In this document: piece by piece, positions 33,149 through 44,874 of the stretch
How positions within the stretch are numbered: position 1 is the first letter of the stretch
Layout of the letters: each line of letters begins with the position of its first letter
From: Brachionus koreanus
Lineage: Eukaryota > Rotifera > Eurotatoria > Ploima > Brachionidae
Assembly: GCA_016987375.1 (NCBI GenBank)
Contig: PJRA01000323.1
Coordinates: 1,148,484-1,212,483 of the forward strand
DNA length: 64,000 nucleotides
Direction of reading: 5' to 3'
Program-made: the position numbers and the translations under genes
Notes under the pieces: generated by a model
Told to the model about the DNA's origin: nothing
Seen by the model: only the letters and a program-made list of their open reading frames with translations
The model's database searches: none

Positions 33149-36100
33149 TTAAAATCCAAAACATTTTCCTGCTTTCTCAAATTCTGTGTCTGCATCTAAA
33201 CCGGTACCAAATACAGGCAAAAAACGACGATTACATCTAAAAATTTAAAAAAATTTTTAAAAAAGATTTGGATTTTTTTATATAAAGTGAATTAAATCGA
33301 AATTCAATTTTCAAAGACTTAATAGATTTTTTTTTTAATTTTTTGCTGCAAAATTTACTAAATTCAGTTTTTATTAAATTTCTTATTTTGAGTTAACTTG
33401 GAAACAAATTAGAAAAATCATTTTAAAACAGATTTTCAAAAATTACAAAAGTTAGCAAATTTAAGGATTTTATTAATTTAAATTAGATTTCACCGTATTA
33501 GCGTTTACTTCCGTAATTCGTAAAAATCAAGTTTTTTTTTCTGCCATGTTTTTTGTTACTAAATAAAAAAAATTAACAATATTTAAAATTTTTAACTTTT
33601 TTTTTTCTAACTCAAGTTTTATGAAGTAATTTAAACTTGATTTTATTATTCTATAAAAATTTTATTTTTATTTTTTCTGACCATACCCAGTCAACTAAAT
33701 ATTAAAGAATCCTTAAAGAAATTTTTAGAGGTTTTTTAAAGGTTATGATACCAAAATTTTCAATGGATATATTTAAATTATCTCTATAATTATCTAAATG
33801 ATGGACAAAAATTTTTGATCACTCAATTTGATTATTTTTAATACATTAAATTAATTAAATGATTTCTAAAAAATAATTAAAATGGTCTCCTAATTTAATA
33901 ATAATAATAATAGCAGAAATTAATGATTTGATCTCCAAATTTTATTTTTGAAAAATTCAGACAATTGTTTCCAAATGTATGCTGTTTCTTTATTAATCCA
34001 TTTAACGATTCAAGCCCATTATTAGTACTTGAGCCATCAAAATAATCCTCGAACCAACCTTTATGTTTTTTCAACCATTCTTAATCAAAAAATTTGATAA
34101 ATTCAATAACTTTCAAATTTAATGATTTTGACCTTTTTTTTTTATAAAATATTCACTCGCCTTATAGAATATACGTTTATTAATAAAAAAAAGAAGTGTT
34201 TCTTCAATGTCATGGATTATTTCTTACTCTATTTTCTTTTATTTCAACTACTTTATCATGTACCGCTTTTCTCATTTTTAATGAAACCAGAAGATAGCTC
34301 TTTTAACATTAATAATTATTAAAGGTATCAAATAATTAATTATAGAGATTTATTTTGGAGATCAGTTAATAAATTCTAGAGAACGATCATATAGCACCCA
34401 ATTTTCAATATATTTAATTTTTTTTTTATTTGAATAGAAAGTTTCTTTTTTTATTATGAAAAAAAAGAGAAAAAAGAAACATAAATATCAATAAAATGAC
34501 ATACTTTATATGCATTTCACGAATATTGTTAAGATTCCAATCACAGTTCCACACAGAAGCACATTTAGTTGAAATCTCTTCACCATTTAGACTAGATTTT
34601 CTTGATTTTTTTCCTATGCTGTCATTTTTTTCAGCATTTTTTTTCTTATTTTTGAATAAATTAACAAAAGAAGGTGATTTTTTGAGAACTGAGCGTTCCC
34701 CAACTTCAAGCGATCGAGAAACATCTAATTCATTGTTGTTTTTAATAAAAAAAATATTTTGTCCAGCCAAGTTTTTATTTTGCTTGAAAGATCCAACACG
34801 AATAGGTTTATTTGTATCTACGTCAAAATCTCTATCTAGCTCTGAGTCTTCTGATTCATAATTGATGTTTTCTTTTTTTTCATTTGTCAAAAAGAATGAG
34901 TTTTCCATATTAATTGGAATATCTTCGTTTAGAATTTTAATCTTGGCTTCTTTGATTCGAATTGATTTTACAAAAGGTAGAACCAACTTAAAAAAAGAAA
35001 AATCTAATAATTCAGTAAAAATATATTATTTATTAATCTATTTTGTAAATGCGATCAGAAAACTAGGTTAATTTTTAATTTGTTTATTTTAATATGAAAA
35101 ATTTTATAAAATTATACAACTTAAAATAAAATTTTTAAAATTTTGGTAGTGTTATGTCACTATTGAAAAAAAAAACCTATCAGGTGAAAATTTGCTTAAC
35201 ACTCAAAGGCTGGATGGGTCTTTTGAACCCCTTTTGTTACTTCTTTTCTTTGTTTTCAATAAATTTAATCATATTTTGTAATTTCTTTTAATTATATCTT
35301 AATTCAAAATTATTATAAAATTTGATTCAATTCTGGATGAGAATACTCTGCTCTTCAAAAGACTTTAGATAGCAGCCCCAAGCTTAGTGTCTACTTTTTA
35401 TGCAAAAATTAACCAAGATTTGCCTAACGTCATATCAAAGAATTATTAAATTTTATAAAACAGCTATCAATTATGACTAATTTACTGAATTAAGACCAAC
35501 TCTTCTAGCATTATAAATTCCAAAATTAAGAATAACCCATTAATTCTCTAAATTAAGAATAATTAATTCAAACTTTCTAATAATATTTTCATAGCACCGT
35601 GACATTTTTTCTAATCAGTTCACACTTGCTACTCAGTCTACCCAAATACCAACAGTGTCCAGAATGATCAATTCCATCTACAGTCCAAACCAAGAACTTC
35701 TCCCAAGAGTTGACCACTTCTTTTTACTCAATTTAATCACAAAATTCAAATTTTCTAATAATATTTTCATAGTACATGTTCATTTTTTCTACTCGACCTC
35801 TCATTTTACCAAAATAATCTTTTTTTAGGCTTTAATGTCCTTAGTTTATGTCCCACGACAAAACCAATTTCATATTCGTAATCTTTACCCCGATTTGACC
35901 TTACATTTCAAAAACCCCCAAAATGTAAAAATTCAAAATTTGCCCATATTTTTCCCAAATGCCCGTAGCCTCCGTATTGCAATATTATGGCGAGTTGTTA
36001 CCAAAAACTTTTCATTAGCTACAAAATAGGCCTTCTTTTAAGGGCCTTTAACTAAAAAGATTTACTTGTCTCCTACTTAATTCGGTCTGTTACTTAAACC

Positions 36101-39100
36101 CTTAAAGAATTATAATAAAGTAAACTATTTTCTTATTTAAATATATTTATTAAATTATAATAAATGACCACTTCTAGTCTAATACAAAAATAAAGAAAAA
36201 GGAAAAATACAAAGAAAAAAAATGAAAAATGAAAAAAATTAAATTTTATAAACAGTTTTCACTGTGATTTTATAATATAATCAATTAAAACACATCATAA
36301 TTGACAACGTCTAGTCCCCTTAATTTTGCTAATAAAGTCAACAGACGTTGCCGTGTTGCTCTCCATCAATGTGAAAATTCATACAAAATTTCCAAATTCA
36401 TACAAATATTAAAAAATTTTATACCTTAATTTTTAAATTAAAATTGATAAAAAACTACATTTTTTTTTAAAATAAAATGCATTAAACTGAAGTTACTTTT
36501 TTTAACCAAAAAAGATGTTATTTTTGTGTAAAAAAAAATTTTTTAATAGCTCAAAAAGTATTCTTCCTTTAGGCCCTTTATTTTTTTTAAGAAACGATTT
36601 TATCAAATCCTACATATGGGCATATATTCTGAAAGAAAATTAAATTTCCTACCAAACTAAAGTATTTTTAGAATAAACCCCAAAAATGAGTATAAATTAC
36701 CTCTTTTTTTTAGTATTTTTGCATTTAGTCCTAGGAAAGCCCAATGAGCCTTCAGTTTTTATGCAAATTCTGAAAAAAGACTAAATTTGGAACAACTTGT
36801 AGGATTTAGTTTTTTGATTTATATTTTAATTTTCCTAATAAATCGTTCAAAAATGAAGTATTTTTTATAAAAATCTAAAAATAATATATTTTTCCAACTT
36901 TTTAAGCTTAAAATTTTAAACTTTTGCTCTTATATAGAAAAAATAAAATGAAATCTTATTTTTAGTCGCTTCTGTAAGATTCTGAGTATTTTACCATAAT
37001 CATATTTTGAGGCGGCCAAGATTCTAGACCGTTTATGAGACCGTTTCGCTAAGACCTGATCCAACGCTATTAAAAAAGGTGACTTTGTTTGTTTGGTTAA
37101 ATTTCCAAGAGCTAATTCACTTAGAGCTGATTCCATTAAATCAAGAACTAGGCTTTTAATACGGAACTTTATTCCTAACATTTAATATTTTACCAAGTCT
37201 TGAATGATACATATTATGTATGAATTGATTAATTTTTTTAGACAGAAAGAAAGAGTTTTTGCATTTTTTTTAGTTCAATAGCCAAAAGGCCCTAAAAATT
37301 ACAATTTTATTTCATTTTTTTATGTAATAAAGCTTTATCCTCAATCCATAAATTAATCGAATTTTATTTTTAAAATAAAAAATTGTTTCCTTTTTTGCAA
37401 GCTTTTTATTTACCTGATTTTTGCAATTCGCATGTCTTTTAATGAATCTGTAAAGTTCCTTGCGCGTAACTTGATCAACTAGAACTAAGTCAATGCATCC
37501 ATCTGACAGATGAGCGTATTTGGATAGACCTCCGCCCGACGATATGCTCCACTGGGTCGAATTGGTCAAAAAAGCAATGTGAATAAACGAACCTCTGATT
37601 ATTTCCCAATCTTCAGTCTTTTTGTATTTAATTGTTGATGACAAATTTTGCTCTATTTCTTCAATTGAATTAGCTATTGAATCAAACTCTTGCACCATAT
37701 CTATTGTTTTGCTTGCATTAAGATTTTTTACTTCATTCATGCATATTTTGCAGCTAGATGACAAAATTTAAATTTTCTAATTAATTTAGCTAAAAGAAAA
37801 AAAAAACTTTTTTATGCATAAATTTTCGTCATCTGGCTGAGTAAGTCTATTCTTAAGATATTTGATCTCGACCTCAATAGGTCTATGTCTTTGTTTGGCA
37901 AGAGCTCGAGTGATGCTGCTCTGGACTTTGTTAGGGCCCAATTTTGAATACCGTTTGAAATAACGGGCAAGTGTAGTGCCCAAGCCACATGCATAGCTGA
38001 ATCCGAAGCTATGTAGCTTATCGGTATTGGTGTAAATTGACGAAATGTCTATACGAATTGTATTTCCGTGGATTAAATGCATCAAAGGAGTAGTGATTTG
38101 GTTGGTTCCGTAGAGCGAGTTTGCCAACATGTTGGTCGTGCCGATGGGAATGATGCAAAAAGGTGTAACGAGTGCCTCTTTTAGCTCATTTAGTGTGGTT
38201 GTCTTTTCTCTTTTTGAAATTAGTTCCAGCATTAGATTGACGAAATTTGATACACTGCCATCGCCTCCCATTAGCACAATTCTATTAATTAAAATAAAAA
38301 ATTTTTTTTGCTTAATGAAACCATTTAACGGAAAGATTTAAGTTTTGTTTGACAATTTAGCATTTTCTTTTTTTAAATCTTCTAGAATTTTTTATATTAA
38401 AGACAAGTTTTTCTTCAAATTTCTTAATAGTTTAATAAATATTTTTATTTAATTTTTTAATATGATTTGTGTATTCAGTTAAAAGATTATCTCTAAGTTT
38501 ACCATATGATACTTTTAGTTGGGAGGCGGCCAACTTTGACCGGCCAGTTTTGGTCGTAAAATGAATGACCGTTTGAAAACCATTTTCAAAAAACCGGCCA
38601 GTCAACTGACAGACCGACTGTGTAATGGTCGGCTACTAAACGGTCTGAAAAAAATTTTTGTGAAATTTTAAATTTAATTAAAAAATAAGTTTAATCTGTT
38701 CTTATATTCTTAGAAAAAATCAATTTAACAAATTTTTTTGAAAAATAAATTTGAAAATCTTTTAGTTTTCAATAGAACGAAAAAAATTGATAATTTAACT
38801 TGAGGACAGAATCAAGATAAAGAAAGAACATAACGTTTAATTCTGTGAAGTGAAGTCTTATTAAATATTTTTTTAAAGAGATTCGAAGAAAATTTACTCG
38901 TTGTTTTTTCGAATGTGTAAAGAATATTTAAATAAAAGTCTTGAAGAATTTAAAAATAGTTTGATATATTTTCCAACTTGCAGATCAAATTAAGTTAAAG
39001 AGAAAAATTTTTTAAGGATTTTATTTTATATTTTTTCTATATTTTAAGTTTTTAATTGTGTCTACATTTTAAAAAAAAATGGCAAACTCTTATGATTCAA

Positions 39101-42100
39101 AAATTACGCAAGTTTGTTTTTCTCTTTGGCTTTTCTAATAAAAATTTGAATAAAAAAAGCCAAAACAATAAAAGGATTTATTTATAAATAATCAAAAAAA
39201 GTTAAAATTTAATATGCATAATTTTACAATAGACGGGTTTCCTGTTTATCTGTTATCTCTTAAATTAATTATTTTTACTCATTAATTAATTGAACGATGA
39301 TGTTAGGTTAATTTACTGAGATTCAACATTATGAATCTCAAGATTCTTTATCAGAAAATGATATTAATGAAGTTCCATAATTAAAAAAAAAGAAAAATTG
39401 GATTTTCAATAAGGTTTTTGATGACGTAGAATCGGCTAATGAATGGCTTAAAAATCAAAATACATGATCACTATTAAAGCGATTTAATACTGAATCTGGT
39501 TCCAAAGTACAATATCGCTGCAATAAAGTAAGAAGAAGAGGTCGTCAATGTGCATCAACGATATGTTTACTATACATGAGCACTAATCAGTCAGTTACAC
39601 TTTTGATAACAACTGATGAGCATGATCGTGATGAAATCAACTCAAATGTAAATAAAAATGGTATCAACAAAGAAACAAAAGAAGAAATAAAGAAGCTTTT
39701 AAAATTAAATTGTATGCCAAAAAATATTTTATCAACTTTAAACGATTTAATAGCGACTAATTCAAATATCACTATTCTAAAAGAAGTCGAGTTTTTTAAC
39801 TATATTCAACAAATAAGAAAAGCTGATGGACCTAGAATGAATTTTTCGGATTTAAGCGAATGGTGTAATTCAAATATTCAGGTACCAGCTGATAGTGATA
39901 AACCATACGTAGTATCGTTTCAAATCAACATCGATAATCAAGATAATCAGAACCATCCAAATTAAGTGATCAAACATTTTTGGAGATCATTTAAGTTATT
40001 GTAGAGATCGTTTAAATATATCCCCATTTATATTTTGAATTAGACTAATAATTGTTTCATACGGCTAAAAAATAACCTTTTTAAATGAAAAAAAAGCATA
40101 TTTAAAAAGAACAAAAAAAAACTTTTTTTTAATTTACAAAATGAATGTTTATTAATTTGGAAAATACTTTCAAATAGAATATAGAAATTATAGCTGCGCG
40201 TGGAATATTCTTCTATAGAGGCAGAAATCGTCGATTCAATAGTAACAAACAATTTAGTAGAACAAGACAGTAATAGAGCAATCAAAGAGCAACATCTTCC
40301 CGGTTCGTTATGGCGAAGATTGACTGAAAAAAAAAAGGGGATTCAATATTTTTTTAATATTTTTTATTTTCTTGTATCTTAATTATTAACTCAGCACCTG
40401 TACGCAAATTTTTTGAATTTTTTAAATCTTTATCCCAATATTTTTGAGTATTAACGCTTCATTAAAAATTAAAAACTTTAATTTAATGCCTTGTTTAATA
40501 TATAAGTTGCAACTCTGGTGCATTGTACTTTGAATCATATTTTTTGGTCTATGTCTCGGCATACACTTAACATACTTCTTAGACTATTAATATGCGCCTT
40601 CTAAAGCAAGGTAACACAGTATATGGTAAAAATTTAAATAGACACAATTTTTTTCAAACAAATATCTTTAATAATCTTAAAAAAATTCATTATTTTTTCA
40701 CCAAATTTTTGGAAAAAAATTACCGAATTAACATTACAGGTATTACTTAGTTTGGAATATCGTAAATTAAATTTAAATTTTATTCTAATTTAAAAAAAAT
40801 CGTTAATCAATAGTTTGATTTATTAATTTTATATAAAAATTTTGAAATTGTAACGGAATAGCTATCTTTTATTTACAGTTTTGATTTTAAAATAAAAGTA
40901 TTTTAAAAGTGTGTTATAAAATAGAAGTAATATTTTTTGATATGTTTATTTATTTTTCAAATTTAAATTCTTTACAAAACAATTAACTTGCTCAATAGTC
41001 AAAATTTAGACTCTTTTTTGAGACGAAAATTTTCAAAATGATTTGTGAAAAGTTGCAAAAAAATTCAGATAATAAAAAAATTTTATATATTCATAGAGTG
41101 TCTTATCTTAAAACCAAATAAAAACAAAAAGATTAAATTTCAATATTTTTTTCAAAGTGATAAAATAAAATTTTTTGTTTTCTACAATGAACTTATCATA
41201 ATTTTCAACTCTATGATAGCAAATTTTGAAAAGCACTTTTGAAATAATGTTTTTAATTTTTTCCTCAATTCCATCTTGCCCAAATTTTTGTAATTAAAAT
41301 AAGATTCAATTAAAAAATTTTACTTTACAAACTATGAATTTTTCAAAATTTGCTTGTAATAAAAGAAAAACCTTTTTTGAAGATGGAATCTCGGGTCATA
41401 AGTTGTTAAGATAAAATAGGTAATCAAGAAAATGCGAATTAAAGTAAATGACAAATAATGATATATAAGTGATTCAATCAAAAATATTTTGCAATGATAG
41501 ACAGTAAAGATAAAAACATCAATTCATCAGGTTGAATAGATGCCAAAACTAATTTTCTAATTAGACTTAGTGAATTTTAGAATAAAATTTATTCTTTAAT
41601 ACTTTAATCTCAATCAGAGCTTTTTGAATTTTTCACTTCTTCTAAAATTCACTAAGTCGATCTGTTTAAATTAAAAAAAAAGCATACTCACCCATAATAG
41701 TCTTCAAAGTTGATACTATTTTGTAAAATAGCATCACGCAATGGAAAATTGTCATGAAACTCAATCAAGTCCCATTCCATTTTGGCTGTAGCTAGGTAAA
41801 TTGAGACTTGAAAATTGAAAATTGAACGTGCTGTTTTATTTCCACAATACGGATTCAGTAGAACAAGGACTTTCCTTCGATTTCGCAATGCTTAAAAAAA
41901 AATAATTTTAGAAAAAAAAAAAAAAAATTTTTTTTTTACCAGGAATTCTCTTAGTAATTTCATTAACCCATTGCATATTTGTATCATGATGAGGATGTTC
42001 GAATCTAAGCATGTTTGCTTTATATGTATTGGACTTTATCTTTTCAAAATTATGCAAAATAAATCCTTCTGAATAAAAATTATCTTGAGTGCTGGTTTTT

Positions 42101-42486
42101 ATTGATTTTTTAAGATTTAGCTTGCCAATGTACGGCTCGATACTGTACAATTTGTCAAAGTAGATCATGTTAACAAATTGCTTATTTTTTACAGATTTCC
42201 ATTTTATCAATTCGTCGGTCATTTCGACGTCGACTGTCTGATTTTCATGAGTGAATATTCCTCTAAGAAGAATGTCTTTGTCTGGAGATTCAGATACTTT
42301 TGAATCGAGTGAGCATGAAGTGAACATGTTTGAAGTGCGCACTCGCGGTGTCTGCACCTCGTTGGGCAAAGGAGGTTTTTTGATCATCATGCGGCGATGG
42401 GAACTTGGCCTGTCTTGAAAGTCAGACGCTTTGTTACTTACAATGAACAAATTAGAACGCTCTTTTATTGTTCTGTCCTCATCCAT
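33149..42486 (-). CDS. CERKL: Ceramide kinase-like protein
   Basis: Member of the diacylglycerol/sphingosine/ceramide kinase family, 709 residues. Exons in order of translation: 42486-41940, 41890-41692, 38281-37808, 37753-37414, 34986-34505, 33236-33149; all phases agree. The N-terminal region, up to about residue 180, corresponds to the PH-like part. The kinase domain begins RKVLVLLNPYCGNKTA and has the nucleotide-binding loop MGGDGSVSNF (about residues 253-262). IPIGTTNMLANSLYG and FGFSYACGLG follow IVLMGGDG, and the C-terminal lobe contains WEIIRGSF, LSDGCIDLVL and KRHANCKNQ. The penultimate exon opens LVLPFVKSIRIKEAKI and ends VWNCDWNLNN; the last reads RRFLPVFGTGL. GTTN and KNQ favour CERKL over CERK. 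About 120 residues, rich in Ser, Lys and acidic residues, are inserted in the penultimate exon. Introns 2, 4 and 5 (3.4, 2.4 and 1.3 kb) carry repeats. Catalytic activity cannot be inferred; human CERKL has no proven ceramide kinase activity. Confidence 0.9.
33763..34395. mobile_element. Short Mutator-like remnant
   Basis: Minus-strand frame near 34085-33960 reads KKHKGWFEDYFDGSSTNNGL then ESLNGLIKKQHTF, a conserved stretch of MULE transposases (compare GWFEGY in the element at 19210). The ends are shared with other copies: the start (ATGGATATATTTAAATTATC) matches the inverse of 39967-40030, and the end (34322-34393) matches the inverse of 63880-63950. This defines a family with at least three partial copies here. 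It sits in intron 5 of CERKL. Confidence 0.72.
35199..35325 (+). repeat. Dispersed repeat, copy 1
   Basis: CACTCAAAGGCTGGATGGGT and about 100 following bases, including TTTGAACCCC and ATAAATTTAATCAT, recur at 62264-62385 in the same orientation. The 5' end here follows TTAA. No frame or known RNA is recognised. Lies in CERKL intron 4. Confidence 0.8.
35565..35810 (+). repeat. Direct repeat pair about 180 bases apart
   Basis: CTAATAATATTTTCATAGCA near 35577 and CTAATAATATTTTCATAGTA near 35755 are part of two about 50-base similar blocks. Their order suggests a local tandem duplication. The next open frame (35835-36029, with FFPNARSLR) may be a LINE endonuclease start, but the support is thin. 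Confidence 0.5.
38515..38645. repeat. GC-rich palindromic islet
   Basis: In otherwise AT-rich sequence this stretch has repeated GGCCG/CGGCC words: GGCGGCCAAC, GACCGGCCAG, AACCGGCCAGTCAACTGACA and GGTCGGCTAC. A weaker relative lies at 18848-18900. It may be the end of a fold-back transposon. It lies in CERKL intron 2. Confidence 0.5.
39300..40030 (+). pseudogene. Mutator-like transposase N-terminal remnant
   Basis: The frame from about 39310 reads SENDINEV, NKVFDDVESANEWLKNQ, a stop, then YRCNKVRRRGRQCAST and, in the open frame 39576-39965, LLITTDEHDRDEIN then SDLSEWCNSNIQVPADSDKP. FLYWCH-like cysteines, the 'EH-x' segment and the 'W-x-x-x-x-x-VP-x-D-x-x-x-P-x-V' segment are those of the N-terminal half of MULE transposases. 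The catalytic half is absent and the 3' end of the element follows directly (to 40030). It is an internally deleted copy in intron 2 of CERKL, opposite to that gene. Confidence 0.78.
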
Positions 42487-42824
42487 TTGAGACTTTAATG
42501 ACTAATTTTGAACAATTCAAACCTGAACATAAAATTTATTTAATATTTATTCATTAATAAAAGAAAATTTATTTTTTTTAAGTCTGAATTCAAATGAAAT
42601 AATTAAGTGCCTTATTAAAGTTGCCATGGAGAGTCAAAAATTATTGAAAATAAATTAATAAAACATCATATGAATAATATTGGCTCAAAGTTTTAACTCA
42701 TGAGAAAATGATAATCTATGGAAAATTTATCACAAAATTATGTAACAATTTTCTAAAAAATTGATGTTATAAAATACTATATAAATAAATAAGAAATGTG
42801 ATTACTTTAAATTAAGTTTTCAAT

Positions 42825-42976
42825 TTCAAAATTGGACAAAGTAAAATTTTTGATCAAATTTTATTTTTCAAAAATGATCAAAATATTTTAAATACGCAAT
42901 TAAATTTAAATGCATTTTGAGAAATTACAATCCTTCTTAAAATTTGATCTAAAATTTTACTTTGTCCAAATTTTGA
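42825..42976. mobile_element. MITE with GGACAAAGTAAAATTTT ends
   Basis: TTGGACAAAGTAAAATTTT at about 42832-42850 pairs with its near-perfect inverse AAAATTTTACTTTGTCCAA at 42951-42969, arms of about 40 nt. The middle (ATTTTAAATACGCAATTAAA) recurs at 14345-14480 and in inverse form near 51720-51800, so this is a dispersed family without coding capacity. Confidence 0.72.
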
Positions 42977-43589
42977 AGCTATAAATCTTTTTCTACTAGA
43001 AGAGAAACTGCCTCAATTAAATTGAATTTTTTTCATCACTTATTTATTCAGGATGCAAAGGATCAATTTTAAACCATTTATGTTTTAATAATTTGGTATT
43101 AAAAAAATCAATTTGGAAGAATTGATTGTTCTTTGCAACGAGATCGCTATAGAGATGTCACAAATTATGTAAAATATGTAAAATTTTTTGAATTACCTAT
43201 TTTTGTTGTTGATAAATTTTAAGAAACTTCCCAAAATTCTTAAAATCAAAGCAATTGAGTGAAAAATACTAACTTATTAGAAAATTTTATAGCTTTAAAT
43301 AGGCTGTATAATTCTAAACAAAAAATTATTAACACAAAACAAAGGTTTTTTAAATTTAAATTGCTTAGTTTAGTCTAAATAAACTTTGAAATTATTTTAG
43401 TTGATTTCTTTTTTTCAACTCATAAAGACTTTTTACCTAAAAATTAAGTGATTATACTCACAATTTCTATGTAAAAACAATTTTTAAAAATAATGTTAGT
43501 TTCTTCAAATCTTATTTCGACTGAATAAATAAGACAAGTTATTTATTTATTTTTCTAAAAAAAAAAAGTTAAAATATAAAAAATAAAAT

Positions 43590-43670
43590 AGTAGTAGTAT
43601 TAGTTTTTTTCAATCGAAAAGACTAGTGTCGAGCCCATAAGGGTCGATTGAAAGAAAAAATAAAATAAAT
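43590..43670. repeat. LINE-tail-like repeat
   Basis: A short TAG repeat (TAGTAGTAGTATTAG) followed by TCGAAAAGACTAGTGTCGAG and CCCATAAGGGTCGATTG resembles the layout of the LINE 3' end at 32240 (tail microsatellite, then CCCTAACGGGTT). The sequence identity is low. Confidence 0.4.
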
Positions 43671-44839
43671 TGTTCAAATATAATTCTAAAAAAAATAAAT
43701 AATTTTTTAGAGTATAAATCAAATTTTTGAAAAAAATTTAAAAATTCTATATAGAATTACAAGATGCATTTTATTAAATATTTGATTGCAAAGGAAAAAA
43801 AAGAATAAATAATTAATTAATTCCGAAGCCAGCTTGACATTTTATGAACAAAATTACATTGTACAGCAAAAAATGCCTCTCACTGAATTCAAATTTCGAT
43901 TCGAGACTGTTATAAATTGAGTTCATTCTAAATATCAGAAACTCCGATGAGTTTTCAAATCCTTTTTAAATAATTCAAACTTGAATATTTTTAATAGAAA
44001 TAAAATTTTTAAAATTACTTTAAAAACTAAGAATCTTGTATTTGATTCTTAAAAAAATTTAACTAATTTTCAGAAAAATATTTTATTTGTGTAAATAGCT
44101 AAATCACAAATTTTTATTAATAATCAGCCAGGTTTTCTAGTGTTAGGACCTGATAATGTAAAAAAGTAATTTTTATTGTTCAAATAATGGTTGTACAATT
44201 TTTTTTAATTAATTAGTGAATAAAATTTAAAAAAAGTTATAATTTAATTGAATAAGTGAAATTTTAATGAATTTGTGAAGATTTTTACTGTATTTGTGGA
44301 TAAATATTATTTATGCCCATTTTTTTACTATACAAGGAATAAAATTCTGTTGATTAGATTTAAGTCAATTATTTCGTTTATTATTTGGTGTTTTTTTCAA
44401 TTAAGAATGACTTTGTCTAAGTATTTGTGGTTCAAACTTGTTTATAAGTCACAAAAAATTAGGCCAAAGTTATGACTTTACTTAAATTTTTTTTTTAAGT
44501 CAAAGAATTAGCGCCAATTTTTTAGCTAAAAAAGAATGCTTAATTTTTGACCAAGGCCCCTCAAAGCCGAAATATCTTTGTTCAATTCAGATTTTTTTAT
44601 AATTCACAATTTTTTAATTCCAAGTCACAAACAATTAAGTCAAAGTTATAATTTGACTTAAGACTTTTGTTTGATTTTTATTTAGAATTTGCTACAATAA
44701 AATTTTTAAATAAATTTTTTAGATATGTTTAAGAATATAATTTTGTCTTAATTTATTTTAAAATCACGTGGTTAATTAATTTTATAAATTAGATTATGAA
44801 ATATTACAAAAAATTTCAAAATAAATGCTGGTTAAAAAA

Positions 44840-44874
44840 TTTTTCAATTTTTTTTCACGCTAGGTTTTGATAAA
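44840..44874 (+). promoter_or_regulatory. Splice acceptor just upstream of the UQCC5 ATG
   Basis: A pyrimidine run (CAATTTTTTTTCACGCTAG) ends with AG at 44862-44863, 11 bases before the ATG at 44875. It can serve a 5'-leader intron or spliced-leader trans-splicing. Such a short leader is typical of trans-spliced mRNAs. Confidence 0.5.

Larger units (their letters stand above)
42487..44874. other. Divergent intergenic stretch between CERKL and UQCC5
   Basis: Should hold the promoters of CERKL (minus) and of UQCC5-SHQ1 (plus). I see no core-promoter motif that stands out from the AT-rich background. It contains a MITE-like inverted repeat at 42825-42976, a LINE-tail-like stretch at 43590-43670 and two similar blocks at 44446-44485 and 44618-44662 sharing AAGTCACAAA and CAAAGTTAT. 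The right end is a strong pyrimidine tract ending in AG. Confidence 0.55.

Noticed and set aside
34496..34861. Plus-strand frame of 121 codons
   Set aside because: Antisense shadow of the CERKL penultimate exon, which is supported by family motifs and phase.
35835..36029. Plus-strand frame with FFPNARSLR
   Set aside because: Recalls the beginning of LINE endonucleases, but the match is too short to name.
36930..37181. Minus-strand frame of 83 codons (MLGIKFRIKSLVLDLMESAL)
   Set aside because: Residue composition is coding-like, but CERKL exons on both sides join correctly without it and no family is recognised. It may be transposon debris or an unused exon.
43550..43620. Possible CRISPR-like or tandem array
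   Set aside because: Only a short TAG microsatellite next to a LINE-tail-like repeat; no spacer structure, and the genome is eukaryotic.
44275..44475. Plus-strand frame of 66 codons upstream of UQCC5
   Set aside because: No start context, no similarity, and contains part of a direct repeat.
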